Assembly: GCF_003096715.1 (NCBI RefSeq)
Contig: NZ_QEOL01000030.1
Span: 1-64,000, forward strand
DNA: 64,000 nt
Reading direction: 5' to 3'
Source: Paraburkholderia silvatlantica
GTDB taxonomy: Bacteria; Pseudomonadota; Gammaproteobacteria; Burkholderiales; Burkholderiaceae
Part shown: positions 51,498 through 59,044 of the stretch, piece by piece
Layout of the letters: every line of letters starts with the position of its first letter
Numbering within the stretch: position 1 is the stretch's first letter
Position numbers and translations under genes: made by a program
Notes under the pieces: generated by a model
Database searches by the model: none
Seen by the model: only the letters and a program-made list of their open reading frames with translations
Told to the model about the DNA's origin: nothing

Positions 51498-52346
51498 ATG
51501 AGCCTTTGTCCTGTTTCCGTCGACACCATCGCCAGCCAGATCGGGGCAGGCAGCGTGATCCCGTACCTCGGCCCGGGTATGCTCGCGCTTTGTCCGGATG
51601 CACGTGTGCCGGCGACACCGGATGCGCTTGCGCAGATCATGACGGCTCGGGTTTCCGTGCCGCACAAGATCCGCAACCGGCTCACGCAGGCCGCGCAGTT
51701 TATCGAGAACTTCAAGCACCGCAAGTCGGTGGTGAGCATCATGAACGAGGCGTTCGCGTCGGCACCCACACCGTCTGCACTGCACCGGGCCCTGGCCGCG
51801 AGTGGCGCGGGACTGTACGTCGACTGCTGGTACGACGACACGTTCGCGACGGCGCTGGCTGATGCGCGTCCGCATGGCTGGGTGCAGGTGCAGGGGCTGT
51901 CGCAGTCCGAGCACTTCGGACAATGGTTCGGCGCTTACGACGCGAGCGGCGCGCCACTCGCCGATATACCTGCGGCAGGGGCGCTGCTCTACAGACCGAT
52001 TGGCGCCCGCGCCCCTGCCGCCAACTATCTTGTGTCGGACAGCGATTATGTAGAAGTGCTGACCGAAATTGATATCCAGACACCGATTCCGGCTGCCGTG
52101 CAGGCGTGGCGAACGGGACGCAGCTTCCTTTTTCTCGGCTGCCGCTTCGATGACCAGCTCGCGCGCAGCTTCGCGCGCCAGATCATGAAACGCTCCTCCG
52201 ACACCCACTGGGCAGTGCTGCCCGACGAGCCCACCCGCATGGAGGCGCGTTTTCTGGACGAACAGCGGATCACCCGCATTGCCACGCCGCTTGCGGCCTT
52301 CGCCGACGAACTCGTGAGCGCGCTGCAACCCGCCCTGGCCGCCTGA
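51498..52346 (+). CDS. SIR2-like NAD-binding protein of the nif operon
   Basis: A 282-residue protein with features of the SIR2-like (SIR2_2) superfamily: an N-terminal nucleotide loop IGAGSVIPYLGPGMLAL, the central SEHFGQWFGA region, and the late SFLFLGCRFDDQLARSF segment that in SIR2_2 proteins follows the cofactor site. The catalytic His of true sirtuins is not obvious. Such proteins are also found in phage-defence systems, but here the neighbours are nif genes. NAD binding or ADP-ribose chemistry is inferred from fold only. Confidence 0.7.
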   Translation: MSLCPVSVDTIASQIGAGSVIPYLGPGMLALCPDARVPATPDALAQIMTARVSVPHKIRNRLTQAAQFIENFKHRKSVVSIMNEAFASAPTPSALHRALAASGAGLYVDCWYDDTFATALADARPHGWVQVQGLSQSEHFGQWFGAYDASGAPLADIPAAGALLYRPIGARAPAANYLVSDSDYVEVLTEIDIQTPIPAAVQAWRTGRSFLFLGCRFDDQLARSFARQIMKRSSDTHWAVLPDEPTRMEARFLDEQRITRIATPLAAFADELVSALQPALAA

Positions 52347-52391
52347 GCCAGTTCCCGATTTGACCCACTACGACACTGCGCAAGAACCATC

Positions 52392-52688
52392 ATGACGACA
52401 CTCACCGTACTGCCCTCGGGCAAAACCTATGACGTAGCGGCAGGCACCAGCCTGCTGAAAGCTCTGCTCGAAGCAGGAGAGGCCATCGCCCACAAATGCG
52501 ACGGCAAGGCCGACTGCGGGTCGTGTCATCTGTTCGTCCAGGAAGGGCGCAAGACCCTTTCGAAGATTCAGCGTTTGGAAAACGAGAAGCTCGACACCAT
52601 CGTCGGGGTGGGCTCGAAGTCGCGCCTGGCGTGCCAGGCAGTCCTCGGCGAGGAGCCCGTTACCGTCGAGCTGCTCGGTTTCGTCTGA
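52392..52688 (+). CDS. Nif-operon [2Fe-2S] ferredoxin
   Basis: A 98-residue plant/adrenodoxin-type ferredoxin. Cluster Cys 36, 42, 45 and 81: HKCDGKADCGSCHLF, and RLACQA. It resembles nif-associated ferredoxins. It sits between the SIR2-like and FAD oxidase genes, so it may donate electrons to or accept them from the flavoprotein. The ATG at 52392 has a weak upstream site. Confidence 0.9.
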   Translation: MTTLTVLPSGKTYDVAAGTSLLKALLEAGEAIAHKCDGKADCGSCHLFVQEGRKTLSKIQRLENEKLDTIVGVGSKSRLACQAVLGEEPVTVELLGFV

Positions 52689-52700
52689 CTCGGAGGCATC

Positions 52701-54320
52701 ATGGCCGCCAACGAAGTCCCGGTGCTCGAGGTCGTTATCGTCGGCGCAGGGCTGTGCGGCCTCGCGCTGGCGCGCACGCTGCATGGCCAGGGCTTGCCGT
52801 TCGTGCTCGTCGAGGCGCGCGAGCGCATGGGCGGCCGGGTGTTGACGCGGCGTTGCGAGGTAACGGGCCAGACGCTGGACCTCGGCCCGACCTGGTTCTG
52901 GCCCGACATCGAGCCGCGAATTGCGGCGTTGCTTGCGGAGCTGGGGCTGGAGAGCGTGCCGCAATACGACCCTGGAGATGCGCTCTGGCTGACGGACCCG
53001 AACCGCGAGCCTGAGCGGCGTGACGAGCCCGGCGGTATCCATGCAGGCGCCCGCCGCATCGTGGGCGGCGCCGTGCGTCTGGTCGAGGCGTTGGCGGCCG
53101 CAGTGCCGCGGGAGCACATCCTGACGGGCCACGCGCTTCGCATGGTCCGCGATCGCGGCGCGTGGTTTGAATTGCAGGTGATGCACGGCGATCGCGCTTC
53201 CACGTTGCGCACCCGGCGGGTCGTGCTCGCGCTGCCGCCGCGCCTTGTTCACGAGCGTGTCGCGTTCGATCCACCATTGCCGACGCCGCTGGCCGATCTG
53301 CTCGCGGCGACGCCCACCTGGATGGCGGCGGCCGCGAAGTCGCTGACGACGTATGACCGGCCGTTCTGGCGGAGCGCAGGCCACTCGGGCAGCGCGTTCG
53401 TGCGGCATCTTCAGGCGACGCTGGGCGAGGTGTTTGATGCGAGCGATGGGGCCACCGATGCGGGTGCGCTAGGCGGCTTTCTTGCGCTCACCGCATCGCA
53501 GCGCAGGAATTTCGAGCGCGGCCTGCCGCTGCTGATCGAAAGCCAGCTGGCCCAATTGTACGGGGTAGAGGCGCAGGGCGGTCAGGCGTATCGATTCGAC
53601 TGGGCCGGCGAAGCCTGGACCTGCAGCGATGCGGATCGGGAAAGCCTGCCTGCCTGGCCGCAGGCCGACCCGGCGCTGCGTGGCGGCTGGCTGGGCGGCC
53701 GGTTGTACCTCGGGGGCAGCGAGACGGCGGGCCACGGAGCGGGCCACATGGAGGGCGCGCTGGACGCTGCGGCGCGCATCGCGCGGGCGCTGGTTCCGCC
53801 TGGCGGTCAGCGCGCGACGGCAGGCATGCCGGTCACGATGCAAGAAGCCGTGGCAAGTTTCGTCGCCACGGTGTCCGGTTGCCGCAAATCGGCACCGGCG
53901 CATTACCGGCAGCACGTCACGCGCCTGATGTCGAGCCAGTCTACCGGGCAACTGACCCAGCATGCCCTACTGGCTACGGTCGAGCAGATCTACAGCGAAG
54001 CGCTGGCAGCGATCGACGCTCTGATGCCGGTGCTCAACTCGGGCGATGCCGGACCGGCGCATCTCGGCCGGCATGGATTGACGCCGAAGCTGCTCGCTGC
54101 GTTCCAGGGCTGGAACCGCGAACTGCTGGACGGGGCGCTGGAATTCAACGCAACGTCGTGCGCATTGTCGAATTTTCCGGAAGAGCATCAGCCCGACGCC
54201 GAACTGCGGCGCGTGATCGCACTGGATCTGGCGGCCGCCTGGCGCGAGTTCGCACTGACGTTGAACGAGCGTCTTGTCGATGCAGCGACACATACGGGTT
54301 TCATGCAGGAGTCGGCATGA
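52701..54320 (+). CDS. FAD-dependent amine-oxidase-like protein with a C-terminal extension
   Basis: A 539-residue flavoprotein. FAD-binding motif VIVGAGLCGLALARTLHGQG (about residues 12-31), the GGRV motif (44-47), LDLGPTWFW, and the late FAD contact GGSETAGHGAGHMEGAL (about 338-354). After residue 370 comes an additional region of about 165 residues, mostly helical, that is not part of known amine oxidases. The substrate is unknown. It lies 12 bp after the ferredoxin and overlaps the next gene by 4 bp. Confidence 0.82.
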   Translation: MAANEVPVLEVVIVGAGLCGLALARTLHGQGLPFVLVEARERMGGRVLTRRCEVTGQTLDLGPTWFWPDIEPRIAALLAELGLESVPQYDPGDALWLTDPNREPERRDEPGGIHAGARRIVGGAVRLVEALAAAVPREHILTGHALRMVRDRGAWFELQVMHGDRASTLRTRRVVLALPPRLVHERVAFDPPLPTPLADLLAATPTWMAAAAKSLTTYDRPFWRSAGHSGSAFVRHLQATLGEVFDASDGATDAGALGGFLALTASQRRNFERGLPLLIESQLAQLYGVEAQGGQAYRFDWAGEAWTCSDADRESLPAWPQADPALRGGWLGGRLYLGGSETAGHGAGHMEGALDAAARIARALVPPGGQRATAGMPVTMQEAVASFVATVSGCRKSAPAHYRQHVTRLMSSQSTGQLTQHALLATVEQIYSEALAAIDALMPVLNSGDAGPAHLGRHGLTPKLLAAFQGWNRELLDGALEFNATSCALSNFPEEHQPDAELRRVIALDLAAAWREFALTLNERLVDAATHTGFMQESA

Positions 54321-54691
54321 GCGGTGTCAGTGCGATTGAAGACAGCGCGCGCCTTGCGATCGTCGAGCAGTCGGGGATTGTAGTGGTCACGCTGATCGAA
54401 GGACTGGCACGCGCCGAGCTGCTGCGTTCGCGGCTTACACGCCAGGAGGTGCATCGGCAACTGACGCGGCTGGCCGACGGGGCTGATGGGTTGAGTTTCC
54501 GGATTCGCGCCGCGATGCCAGAAATTGACTGGGACGGCTGGAGATGGATGCGTGCGCAACTGAAGTCGCAGGCTGGCACAGCAATGGACGACGCGCTTTG
54601 GTTTGCCTGCGAGTCGCTCGTGCCAGCGACGCTGCTGTGGTTGCGCGTGCATCGGCAGAGTCAGGGCGCGCTGTTTCAGATGGCGCCATGA
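54317..54691 (+). CDS. Nif-operon protein of unknown function, 124 residues
   Basis: Starts with ATGA overlap with the FAD oxidase gene, so the two are made together. A beta-rich start (ARLAIVEQSGIVVVTLIEG), then a helical section (LLRSRLTRQEVHRQLTRLADG) and FRIRAAMPEIDWDGWRWMRAQL. Could be a partner for the FAD oxidase's extra domain. I do not recognise the family. Confidence 0.65.
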   Translation: MSGVSAIEDSARLAIVEQSGIVVVTLIEGLARAELLRSRLTRQEVHRQLTRLADGADGLSFRIRAAMPEIDWDGWRWMRAQLKSQAGTAMDDALWFACESLVPATLLWLRVHRQSQGALFQMAP

Positions 54692-54795
54692 ACGACCGGC
54701 TGATCCCGCACTGTAACGCTCGCCGCCCGATTCACAATGCCGGTGCCGGAAAGGCAGGCACCAGGCAAGCACCGGAGTCCGGCTGTCCAGCCTGA
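54688..54795 (+). CDS. Possible 35-residue ORF with ATGA overlap
   Basis: ATG at 54688 overlaps the previous stop (ATGA). The peptide is basic with Cys near each end (IPHCNARR, ESGCPA). It could be a coupled small protein or chance; low confidence. Confidence 0.22.
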   Translation: MNDRLIPHCNARRPIHNAGAGKAGTRQAPESGCPA

Positions 54796-54970
54796 AAGAT
54801 TGATGCGTATTTCTCTTCACCGGATCTTGTGTCGCTTCATCGCTACGGGGGACAACGCTCCAGCCCTTGTTGCCCGGTTGATGACGTGGCTTCGGCCCCT
54901 GAGTCTGGATATGGCAATGACGTCATGCCCCGACTTGCAACCCGGTTCACCGCTATCGCGCCTTTCAGAC

Positions 54971-55417
54971 ATGACCCAACGCCCGTTCGCTTCCCCCCGC
55001 TGTAAGGCTTTGCTGTTGCCCATGCCCCGAGCCAGACTCGATCGTATGTCGCTCGAGTATCACCTGATGCTGGAAGCGTTGCGCACCGGTCACGGTGATG
55101 GCCGCATGGCATCGAGGCTGGTCGAGATCCTGTTTCTTGCCGAGTTTCTCCACGAAGCGGGATATGGAGACGGGGATCCAGAACGATTCGAGCAGATCGA
55201 AGCGGCACTGGCAAGGTGCAGTCAACGCGGTAACACGACGGGGGACTGGCACATCACGGACGACGATGACCATGTACGCGTGGCGCAATTGCTAACGGTG
55301 CACGATCAGCAGCTTGCATGTGCCCCGCTTCAGGCGGTCGCGTTTGCGACCGAGCGCCTGTGGCAGCTGGTTGCGAAGACGGCAGTTACGGGCGCCCTGA
55401 TACAAAAGGCGGCGTAG
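54971..55417 (+). CDS. Burkholderia-type protein often labelled Fis-family regulator
   Basis: About 148 residues: ALLLPMPRARLDRMSLEYHL, then MLEALRTGHGDGRMASRLVE and the late HVRVAQLLTVHDQQLACAPL. This layout (LEALRxGHGD, then a helical region, then a HDxQLA motif) is seen in many small Burkholderia proteins annotated as Fis-like regulators; a real DNA-binding role is doubtful. An in-frame ATG at 54803 would add 56 residues that do not look like part of the family. The end of the nifB operon is probably nearby. Confidence 0.55.
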   Translation: MTQRPFASPRCKALLLPMPRARLDRMSLEYHLMLEALRTGHGDGRMASRLVEILFLAEFLHEAGYGDGDPERFEQIEAALARCSQRGNTTGDWHITDDDDHVRVAQLLTVHDQQLACAPLQAVAFATERLWQLVAKTAVTGALIQKAA

Positions 55418-55532
55418 ACGCCGTCGCAGGCGGCGCTGGCAGTTGCAGTGATGTGGAGAGCGGTTGGCACCGAAATCATACGGCGCAATGGCGAGCTGGC
55501 CGGGGAACTGTCTGGCGGTGTACGCGTGCGAT

Positions 55533-55787
55533 TCAGAAGTCGTTGCACTTGCCCCATGGGTGACTGCCGGCGACGACGCAGGCCTTGATGCCGGCGCGTG
55601 CAAGTGCATCCAGATCGCGGTAGAACGTTGCCTCATGTACCAGCGTTCCGGATTTCGTCGTGACGCCGACATAGCGCGCGGCCCTGTCTATCTCGCACCG
55701 GTAATCGCCACCGGGGTCATCGGTGCGACGGACATTGCCGTCCCAGTCGATGAAATATCCCGTTGCCCTTGCGTCGGCATGGCTCAT
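55533..55787 (-). CDS. Small conserved-looking protein after ohr, 84 residues
   Basis: An 84-residue protein (GYFIDWDGNVRRTDDPGGDY, then TFYRDLDALARAGIKACVVAG) whose ATG overlaps the ohr stop by 4 bp. It ends the hemoglobin-nifO operon. I do not recognise the family; the WD-x-DGN start hints at a small HAD-like or unknown domain, but it is short. Confidence 0.5.
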   Translation of the reverse strand: MSHADARATGYFIDWDGNVRRTDDPGGDYRCEIDRAARYVGVTTKSGTLVHEATFYRDLDALARAGIKACVVAGSHPWGKCNDF

Positions 55788-56221
55788 GCCGCTACTCGTG
55801 TGTCGAGCACCGCCTTCAGGTTAAGCGTCATGTTGCCTCTTGTCGCGTCGGCGTATGGACAGATGCCTTTCGCGCGCTCCATCAGGCTGTCAGCGGTGGG
55901 CTGATCGAGGGTGCCGGCCATGAACGCCGTCAGGCTGAGTGCCATCCGGTACGCCCCTTCGAAGTTCACGTACATCGACAGCGTCGACTCCATGTAGCAG
56001 CCGCGCAGCGGCAGCCTGTCCTGCCTCGCGATATGCCGTAGCGAATGTTCGAAGCATGCGGAGAACGCAGCGGCAAAGAGCTGCTCGGGATTGATGCCAC
56101 CTTCCTTGCCCCCCATTTCCCGTGGCAGGGCGAGTTTGAGCTTGAGGTCACCGTCGTCGCTCTGCACCTGGCCGGCCCGACCGCCCTGGGTCAGCATGGT
56201 GGTTTTGTAGACGAGATCCAT
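55784..56221 (-). CDS. ohr: Organic hydroperoxide resistance protein, Ohr/OsmC family
   Basis: A 145-residue thiol peroxidase. Peroxidatic Cys 56 (SACFEHSLRHIA) and resolving Cys 121 (GICPYADATRGN) match Ohr. It reduces organic hydroperoxides with lipoylated-protein thiols. Its place at the end of a nif-linked operon suggests protection of nitrogenase or its cofactors from peroxides. A small ORF follows with 4-bp overlap. Confidence 0.9.
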   Translation of the reverse strand: MDLVYKTTMLTQGGRAGQVQSDDGDLKLKLALPREMGGKEGGINPEQLFAAAFSACFEHSLRHIARQDRLPLRGCYMESTLSMYVNFEGAYRMALSLTAFMAGTLDQPTADSLMERAKGICPYADATRGNMTLNLKAVLDTRVAA

Positions 56222-56297
56222 GTCGCTTCTCCTGTTGACCGCAGTGGGTGTTTGAGCGCCTTACTCCGGTTTCATTCCAGATGGTGGTTGCGCAGAC

Positions 56298-56534
56298 TTA
56301 CCGCAGCAGTTTGCTGCGTTCGGCCGCCGAATAATTGCTCAAATGTCCTTCACGTGCGGCCTGACGGCGAGCGGAAGCGATGATGGACTTGCTGCGTCCG
56401 GGCGGAACCGGTGCGCTGACCTGCTTGTCGAGGGCAGCGCTGCCGCAATGCGGGCAAACGGGGGCCGCACCGCCGCGCACCAGCGTTTCGAATTGCTGTC
56501 CGCAGGCCCGGCATCGGTAGTCGTATAGAGGCAT
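56298..56534 (-). CDS. FmdB-type zinc-ribbon protein
   Basis: A 78-residue zinc-ribbon protein with two CxxC pairs: YDYRCRACGQQFETLV and PVCPHCGSAALDKQV. It matches the FmdB family of putative regulators. Function unproven in most bacteria; in a nif operon it may bind metal or DNA. The ATG at 56534 gives the usual MPLYDYRC start. Confidence 0.88.
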   Translation of the reverse strand: MPLYDYRCRACGQQFETLVRGGAAPVCPHCGSAALDKQVSAPVPPGRSKSIIASARRQAAREGHLSNYSAAERSKLLR

Positions 56535-56553
56535 GGTGAGAATCTCTCCCAGA

Positions 56554-56988
56554 TCAGGTGGCGGATGCCGCGCAGTCTTCCGTCGCCGCCGCGCAGCCTT
56601 CGAGCGGTCGTGCAGCATTGCTGGCCGGCGCATGTGGGCCGAGCCCGACCCATGCATGCACGCGCGCGGCATCGAAGCCCACCATGCGCGTATTGGCGAA
56701 TTCCATCAGCGGTCTGCGGATCAGCAGCGGGTCGGCGAGCAGTCGTGCGAGCGCATCGGCGGCATCGAACGATTCGGGCACGAGCCGCCCAGATTTGACG
56801 TCCGGCGCCGCACGGTTGAACCATTCACGAACGGGAAGCGGTTCGAGAAAAGCAAACAGCGTTTTGGGTGTCCAGGGCCAGCGCAGCAGATTGCGAGCCT
56901 CCAGCGTGTGGCCCGCAGCGACGAGCAGCGCTTTCTGTTTCGCGTTGCCAGCGCAACCGGGTTTTTCGTAGAACGTAATGTGAGCCAT
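56554..56988 (-). CDS. nifO: NifO-like, ArsC/thioredoxin-fold nitrogenase-associated protein
   Basis: A 144-residue protein with the NifO start ITFYEKPGCAGNAKQKALL, then ARNLLRWPWTPKTL and WFNRAAPDVKSGRLVPESF. It is a Spx/ArsC-type fold. NifO of Azotobacter affects Mo or nitrate-dependent control of nitrogenase. The CxxN motif keeps one Cys of the redox site. It follows the small ORF at 56999-57118 by 10 bp. Confidence 0.88.
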   Translation of the reverse strand: MAHITFYEKPGCAGNAKQKALLVAAGHTLEARNLLRWPWTPKTLFAFLEPLPVREWFNRAAPDVKSGRLVPESFDAADALARLLADPLLIRRPLMEFANTRMVGFDAARVHAWVGLGPHAPASNAARPLEGCAAATEDCAASAT

Positions 56989-56998
56989 GAAAGGGCCT

Positions 56999-57118
56999 TT
57001 AGCGTGGGCGCAGCAGTTCCAGGCACTCGAACGTGGCTGCCATGTCGAGTGCTGTGAAATCGTCCTCGGTGCGGATGAGCGGATCGGCGTCGAGGACGCA
57101 TCTGCCAGTGATTGTCAT
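56999..57118 (-). CDS. Possible 39-residue ORF between ankyrin and nifO genes
   Basis: ATG at 57118 overlaps the ankyrin gene stop (ATGA), and the stop lies 10 bp before nifO. The peptide ends EDDFTALDMAATFECLELLR, which looks like an ankyrin repeat second helix; so it may be a separate small partner or the detached last repeat of the ankyrin protein. Confidence 0.4.
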   Translation of the reverse strand: MTITGRCVLDADPLIRTEDDFTALDMAATFECLELLRPR

Positions 57119-57738
57119 GCAGCTTTCTCTCCTGCAATATGGGCCTCGATTTCTCCACGTAGTGGATCGGCGTGTTGCCGCCGAGGCGCGCCAGGAGACG
57201 CTTTCGTCTCGCCACCTAGCCGGCGGGATACGCGGAGTAGTTCAAAACCGCGTTCCGCCGCCATGTCGAGTGCGTTTCGTCCGTCAGGCGCATAGAGACC
57301 CTCGCTTGCGCCATGAGCGAGCAGGAGTTGCATAAGTTCGACGCGGCCGCTGGCCGCGGCCTGCATCAGGCAGGTAATGTCGTCGTCGTTCGCGTGGTCG
57401 ATCTCGGCGCCTTCGTTGATCAGTCGCAGGATCGGCGCGGGTGCTCCGCCAAGACACGCATACCAGAGCGCGTGATTGCCGCTGTCGTCGAGCGCGTCGA
57501 TGCGCACGCCGTGGGCGATCAACGCCTCTACCAGACCGTCATCGCCGTGCAGCGCCGCCAGCATCAGCGGCGTCCTACCTTCGATGCCGCGCGAATGGGC
57601 GTTGGGGAAGTCGTGGTTCGAGAGCCATGTCGCGAGCGCCGCAGGTACGCTGCCCCGCGGTTTCGCGTCGGAGGAAGGCGTGCTGCGGAGGTTCCGGCTT
57701 TCGCACACGCCGGGGACGGTATCGGTGTGCAGTGTCAT
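57115..57738 (-). CDS. Ankyrin repeat protein of the nif region
   Basis: A 207-residue protein with about four ankyrin repeats from residue 50 to 155: RTPLMLAALHGDDGLVEALI, NHALWYACLGGAPAPILRLI, ITCLMQAAASGRVELMQLLL and RNALDMAAERGFELLR. Repeat proteins like this bind other proteins. The start at 57738 is one choice; an in-frame TTG at 57828 would overlap the previous stop. Paralogs occur in nif regions of other diazotrophs, but partner and role are unknown. Confidence 0.82.
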   Translation of the reverse strand: MTLHTDTVPGVCESRNLRSTPSSDAKPRGSVPAALATWLSNHDFPNAHSRGIEGRTPLMLAALHGDDGLVEALIAHGVRIDALDDSGNHALWYACLGGAPAPILRLINEGAEIDHANDDDITCLMQAAASGRVELMQLLLAHGASEGLYAPDGRNALDMAAERGFELLRVSRRLGGETKASPGAPRRQHADPLRGEIEAHIAGEKAA

Positions 57739-57824
57739 GATCACGCTGCGGCTCCGAAAATGGGCATTGTGGGGGCGCGGGGGAGCGGCAACGACGCGAT
57801 CCCCGGCGTGGGCACGGAAAATTG

Positions 57825-58433
57825 TCAAACGGGACGGTTTTCGTTGGGGTTGCGCACCGGTCCCATCAGTTCGAGGCCTTCGCTGTAGGTGATCGTGTCG
57901 AACGTCACATCGAACCGGATTGCTGCATCGGCGACCGCGTCGAGCTTGCCGGCCGTGTCCTTTTTCTTCAGATCGTTCTTCTCGAGGTAGAGCAGTTCGA
58001 GCATTTCGTTATAGACCGTCGATTCGAGAATCGGCAGCACGTAGAACATCGCGCCCCTGTACGGTACCTGGTAGCGTTTGCTCAGGTCGATGTTGTCGCA
58101 GAACAGAAAGTATTTTCCGCCGGCGCTTAGCGTGTCGCCTAGCACGTCGGCAACATCCTTCAGATATTCGAAGCTCAGCAGCCAGCCGGCGAAAAACGGC
58201 AGATGTTTCTCGCCGATCGAGGCAACGGCCATGACCTGATCACACGTCAGTTCGGGTGGGCGCGCCTCGTCGGCGAGCTTTGGCGCGAAGCGCAACGCCA
58301 GTTCGCCGCGGAATCCGACCCGGCCGAACTGGTTCGTGAGTCCCTTGAGAACCGGATTGAGCAGCCGGCCTTCATGTTCGAGGCGGGCGAATGCGGTGTC
58401 GTCGAGTTCCTTGCGGGCAAGCGTAGCGGTCAT
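57825..58433 (-). CDS. Nif-region protein of unknown function, 202 residues
   Basis: A 202-residue soluble-looking protein: TNQFGRVGFRGELALRFAPK, then CDQVMAVASIGEKHLPFFAG, YFLFCDNIDLSKRYQVPYRG and EMLELLYLEKNDLKKKDTAG. One conspicuous patch of charged helices near the C terminus. I do not recognise the family. It sits between trHb and the ankyrin gene with gaps of about 80 bp, so it belongs to the same operon. Confidence 0.7.
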   Translation of the reverse strand: MTATLARKELDDTAFARLEHEGRLLNPVLKGLTNQFGRVGFRGELALRFAPKLADEARPPELTCDQVMAVASIGEKHLPFFAGWLLSFEYLKDVADVLGDTLSAGGKYFLFCDNIDLSKRYQVPYRGAMFYVLPILESTVYNEMLELLYLEKNDLKKKDTAGKLDAVADAAIRFDVTFDTITYSEGLELMGPVRNPNENRPV

Positions 58434-58513
58434 GACGGAGTCCTTTGCATCGTAAAAGTTGGGGCGGGCGGAAAATATCCAGAATCGTTGGGTAAAAAGG
58501 CGCGAATCGCGAG

Positions 58514-58933
58514 TCAGGTTCCGGTGTTTCGCATCCAGTCTGCAATCCTGAAGAATGCATGCATCAGTTCGTCGCGTAGCGCCGGGGCGGTGCCGGTTTC
58601 GTCGAGCGCCGCACGCATGCAGGAGAGCCACGCATCACGCTCGGCCGCTCCGATCGGGAATGCGGCGTGGCGCATGCGCAGTCGCGGATGTCCGCGCTCG
58701 TCCGAATAGCGCTTTGGGCCGCCGAGCCATTCGCACAGGTAGCGGACCAGCACTGTCTTTACCGGCGCGAGGTCAGGGGCGTGCATCGCGCGAATGCCGC
58801 GTGCGTCGGACCGTGTGTCCATATGCCGGTAGAACGCGTCGACGATGCGCGTCACCGCCGGCTCTCCGCCAATGGCATCGAAATGGGTCGAGGTGCGTCG
58901 CACGTCGACGGCAGGAGTCGTGAGCGGGTTCAT
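58514..58933 (-). CDS. Truncated hemoglobin (group II)
   Basis: About 139 residues. The group II signature is clear: CEWLGGPKRYSDERGHPRLR, RHAAFPIGAAERDAWLSCM, with proximal His at about 89, B10 Tyr at about 35 and G8 Trp at about 102. A hemoglobin at the head of a sigma54 unit in a nif region suggests control of oxygen or nitric oxide near nitrogenase. The predicted transcription start lies only about two bases before the ATG, so either the message has almost no leader or the true start codon is further in. Confidence 0.9.
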   Translation of the reverse strand: MNPLTTPAVDVRRTSTHFDAIGGEPAVTRIVDAFYRHMDTRSDARGIRAMHAPDLAPVKTVLVRYLCEWLGGPKRYSDERGHPRLRMRHAAFPIGAAERDAWLSCMRAALDETGTAPALRDELMHAFFRIADWMRNTGT

Positions 58934-58946
58934 GGCGTCGTTCAGT

Positions 58947-58961
58947 GCAACAAACGTACCA
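58947..58961 (-). promoter_or_regulatory. Sigma54 -24/-12 promoter of the truncated hemoglobin operon
   Basis: Read on the minus strand: TGGTACG-TTTG-TTGC, one mismatch from the TGGCACG-N4-TTGC consensus, with GG and GC ten bases apart. Counting twelve bases from the -12 C puts transcription start near 58935, next to the ATG at 58933. The NifA site at 59045-59060 is about 85 bp upstream. Confidence 0.82.
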
Positions 58962-59044
58962 ACTACAAAATAGCCGGATCCGACCTGTATGCGTGGGTCA
59001 GGCCGCGCGGCGGCGGTGTTGTTTGCGACGAAACGCGCACGGTT

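Noticed and set aside
51498..52346. A phage-defence system built on the SIR2-like protein
   Set aside because: No TIR, HerA, Argonaute or other defence partner is nearby and the gene is embedded in a nif operon, so a nif-linked role is more likely.
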